Positions 6,711 to 7,995 of a stretch of DNA of 7,995 nucleotides are shown one piece after another. A model generated the notes under the pieces. That model saw only the letters and a program-made list of their open reading frames with translations. It was not told the origin of the DNA and did not search any database. Numbering within the stretch: the first letter of the stretch is position 1; each line of letters begins with the position of its first letter. Made by a program: the position numbers and the translations under genes. The stretch is from Deinococcus sp. (lineage in GTDB: Bacteria; Deinococcota; Deinococci; Deinococcales; Deinococcaceae): positions 1 through 7,995 of the forward strand of contig JAGLBF010000107.1 in NCBI GenBank assembly GCA_018260375.1, given 5' to 3'.

Positions 6711-6847
6711 CATACGGACTACCGCTAAATTCCACCACAGTCGGAAAAGTGCCGCCTGCGGCTCCATACCGCGCAGTCCGTATGCTGTTCCCACTCGCAT
6801 CCGCTCGGATTGATTCGGAAGTACGCCAAATCAATCGGAATCCGTAT
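6711..6847 (+). repeat. Interspersed repeat copy B, MITE-like, between the two mnm genes
   Basis: 6711-6808 is the inverted, 89% identical partner of 1-98. Three boxes organise it: CATACGGACT (6711-6720); its perfect inverse AGTCCGTATG (6775-6784); and AATCCGTAT (6839-6847), inverse to the first box at 8 of 9 positions. The outer pair could be terminal inverted repeats of a 136-137 bp element. Inside are a GCCGC-CT-GCGGC hairpin (6751-6762) and a 10 bp stem with one mismatch (6806-6815 with 6829-6838). It encodes nothing. No transposase is nearby. It fills most of the 190 bp gap and ends 8 bp before the likely -10 box of the oxidoreductase. Confidence 0.8.
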
Positions 6848-6855
6848 CAATGAAG

Positions 6856-6861
6856 TACCCT
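6856..6861 (+). promoter_or_regulatory. Leaderless -10 box for the oxidoreductase (TACCCT)
   Basis: TACCCT fits TANNNT and is followed by 7 nt and ATG 6869. At normal spacing, the -35 position (about 6833-6838) falls inside repeat copy B, so the repeat may supply part of this promoter. The match is weaker than for the other genes. Confidence 0.4.
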
Positions 6862-6868
6862 CTAGCAC

Positions 6869-7936
6869 ATGTCCACACCTTTGCTGTCTAAATCCATGAT
6901 TATTGTCGGTGCTGGTATTGCTGGCGCAGCGCTGGCCTATCAAGCGGCGCGGGCGGGTTGGCAGGTTACTGTGCTGGATGCAGGCGGTGCGGGCTATGAG
7001 CGGGCCAGTGACGTGCCTGTGGCGCTGCTCAATCCTGTGCGCGGGCAGGGAGGGCGCACTTCGGCGCAGTCCATAGCGGGTATGCACCACACCTGGGCGC
7101 TGTTGGACGAGCTGAGCGCCCAGGGTCAAACTATTCCATACGGCAAAACGGGCGTGCTGCGGCCCATTCCTGACCAAAAGACCTATGCCAAGTGGTTGGC
7201 TCACCTCCCAGCCCCGGCCGAGTTGTCTCAGCGCTGGCTAGATGCTGGACAACCAGAATCTGAACAACCAGCATCTGAACAACCAGCACCTCAGGCGCTT
7301 GCAGACTTGCCACGCGGCTGGTACAAAGTGTTGTACTTGCCCCAAGCAGGCTGGTTGAGCGGCGCTGCCCTGACCCGCGCACTTTTAGCGGGGGCTAAGG
7401 CACGGGGTGCAGCGGTCTATAGCGGCGTAATGTACGGCGGAGTAGTCAGCCAATACCACGCCCATAGTGTGCGTCTGATCACAGGCGAGGACTACAGGGC
7501 TGACGTTGTGGTCAACTGTACAGGTTCGAGCGGAGCGCGTAGGGGTGAAGGCACTCACCGTGCGGGCAGTGTGTTGCTGTTGCACGGCGCGGGGGTTACA
7601 CAACCGCTCAGCTTTGGCGCGTACTTATCGCCACTAGGACTGGCAGGCACAGGTGTGCTGGGCGGCACCTTTGAAGCCCCGCAAGATAATCATGCGGCGG
7701 CGCTGAGGCTGGGCTTGCCGCTGGCTTCACTCAGCTGGCTGCTACAAAAAGGCGCGGCCCTCACCGACCTCAGCCGCCTGAGCATCACTGGTCAGTGGAC
7801 AGGCGTGCGCCTATCGGGTGTGCCGCTGAGTCTCCAGCCCGACGGGGCAGGCGTGTACCATCTGCGCGGTCTGGGCAGCAAGGGCTTTTTGCTCGGCCCC
7901 CTGCTGGCGCAACAGTTGCTAGATCAGCTGGGGTGA
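6869..7936 (+). CDS. FAD-dependent oxidoreductase, MnmC oxidoreductase-domain type
   Basis: 355 residues, DAO-fold flavoprotein. The FAD site is at the N terminus: IIVGAGIAGAALA (11-23) with GxGxxG at 14-19, and D37 ending the second strand. The segment ERASDVPVALLNP (44-56) parallels the ASGN-x-x-G-L-x-P segment of MnmC proteins. TGVLRP (94-99) and GWLSGAALTRALL (161-173) also resemble MnmC, as does the C-terminal FAD-contacting LRGLGSKGFLLGPLLAQQL (332-350). In E. coli this domain converts cmnm5(s2)U34 to nm5(s2)U34, the substrate of MnmD, whose gene lies just upstream. I therefore infer a stand-alone MnmC(o); a glycine/D-amino-acid oxidase is the alternative. Residues 127-142 are a low-complexity linker made by a tandem DNA repeat. 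The start at 6869 is supported by TACCCT; ATG 6896 would begin right at the FAD strand. Confidence 0.85.
   Translation: MSTPLLSKSMIIVGAGIAGAALAYQAARAGWQVTVLDAGGAGYERASDVPVALLNPVRGQGGRTSAQSIAGMHHTWALLDELSAQGQTIPYGKTGVLRPIPDQKTYAKWLAHLPAPAELSQRWLDAGQPESEQPASEQPAPQALADLPRGWYKVLYLPQAGWLSGAALTRALLAGAKARGAAVYSGVMYGGVVSQYHAHSVRLITGEDYRADVVVNCTGSSGARRGEGTHRAGSVLLLHGAGVTQPLSFGAYLSPLGLAGTGVLGGTFEAPQDNHAAALRLGLPLASLSWLLQKGAALTDLSRLSITGQWTGVRLSGVPLSLQPDGAGVYHLRGLGSKGFLLGPLLAQQLLDQLG
7247..7291 (+). repeat. Three tandem 15 bp units inside the oxidoreductase gene
   Basis: Units at 7247-7261, 7262-7276 and 7277-7291 share the core ACAACCAG. Unit 2 (GAACAACCAGCATCT) differs from units 1 and 3 at two positions and one position respectively. 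The length is a multiple of three, so copy changes keep the frame. The units encode GQPES-EQPAS-EQPAP (127-141), a flexible insert between the FAD and substrate-domain segments. The opposite strand is also open but is taken as a shadow. Confidence 0.9.
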
Positions 7937-7960
7937 AGGGTTGCGCAGCACAGCGCCGCC

Positions 7961-7995
7961 CTATTCAGGTAGGCCATCATTCAGGTTGGTTATAC
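7961..7995 (-). other. Possible 3' end of a minus-strand gene entering from the right
   Basis: In one minus-strand frame the last bases read ITNLNDGLPE then TAG (7961-7963). This would place a convergent gene 24 bp after the oxidoreductase stop. Ten residues are too few to identify or confirm it. An ATTCAGGT direct repeat (7963-7970 and 7979-7986) lies in the same stretch. Nothing else is seen in 7937-7995. Confidence 0.2.

Noticed and set aside
6725..7204. Minus-strand 159-residue frame over repeat copy B and the oxidoreductase start
   Set aside because: It begins inside the conserved FAD-binding region of the real gene and ends in the repeat; no recognisable domain.

Overview
This 8 kb stretch looks like chromosomal DNA from the Deinococcus lineage (inference). 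The genes are GC-rich with AT-rich gaps. Four of the seven genes start in the leaderless style known from Deinococcus: a TANNNT -10 box sits 6-7 nt before the ATG and there is no Shine-Dalgarno site. Two gaps also hold copies of a short interspersed repeat, the kind of element common in that genus. No phage, plasmid, transposase, CRISPR, tRNA or rRNA feature was seen.

Layout: (1-98) one copy of a ~100 bp repeat, cut by the window edge. (201-1235, +) a beta-lactamase-fold serine hydrolase. (1407-2657, -) an RlmI/RlmO-type 23S rRNA m5C methyltransferase, the only gene here with a strong Shine-Dalgarno site. (2842-3612, -) a fumarylacetoacetate-hydrolase-family enzyme. (3613-3877) a 265 bp divergent promoter region; both outward genes use the same box, TAGCAT-N6-ATG, with a direct repeat on one side and an inverted repeat on the other. 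(3878-5320, +) a class III PLP aminotransferase, followed 10 bp later by (5331-5903, +) an unrecognised membrane-anchored protein. (5983-6678, +) an MnmD-type tRNA methyltransferase. (6711-6847) a second repeat copy, inverted relative to the first. (6869-7936, +) an FAD oxidoreductase resembling the C-terminal half of MnmC. The last 59 bp may hold the 3' end of a minus-strand gene.

The clearest functional link is between the last two genes. MnmD-type and MnmC(o)-type proteins carry out the last two steps of mnm5(s2)U34 synthesis in the tRNA wobble position. In E. coli they are one fused protein, methyltransferase first and oxidoreductase second. Here they are separate genes in that same order, with a repeat element between them. 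With the rRNA methyltransferase, three of the seven genes probably modify RNA. The other four are metabolic or unknown and show no obvious shared pathway.

I do not see a convincing new defence or mobile system. The items most worth a second look are the inverted repeat pair with its box structure, the split MnmC, the shared leaderless promoter architecture with candidate operators, and a 15 bp in-frame tandem repeat in the oxidoreductase.
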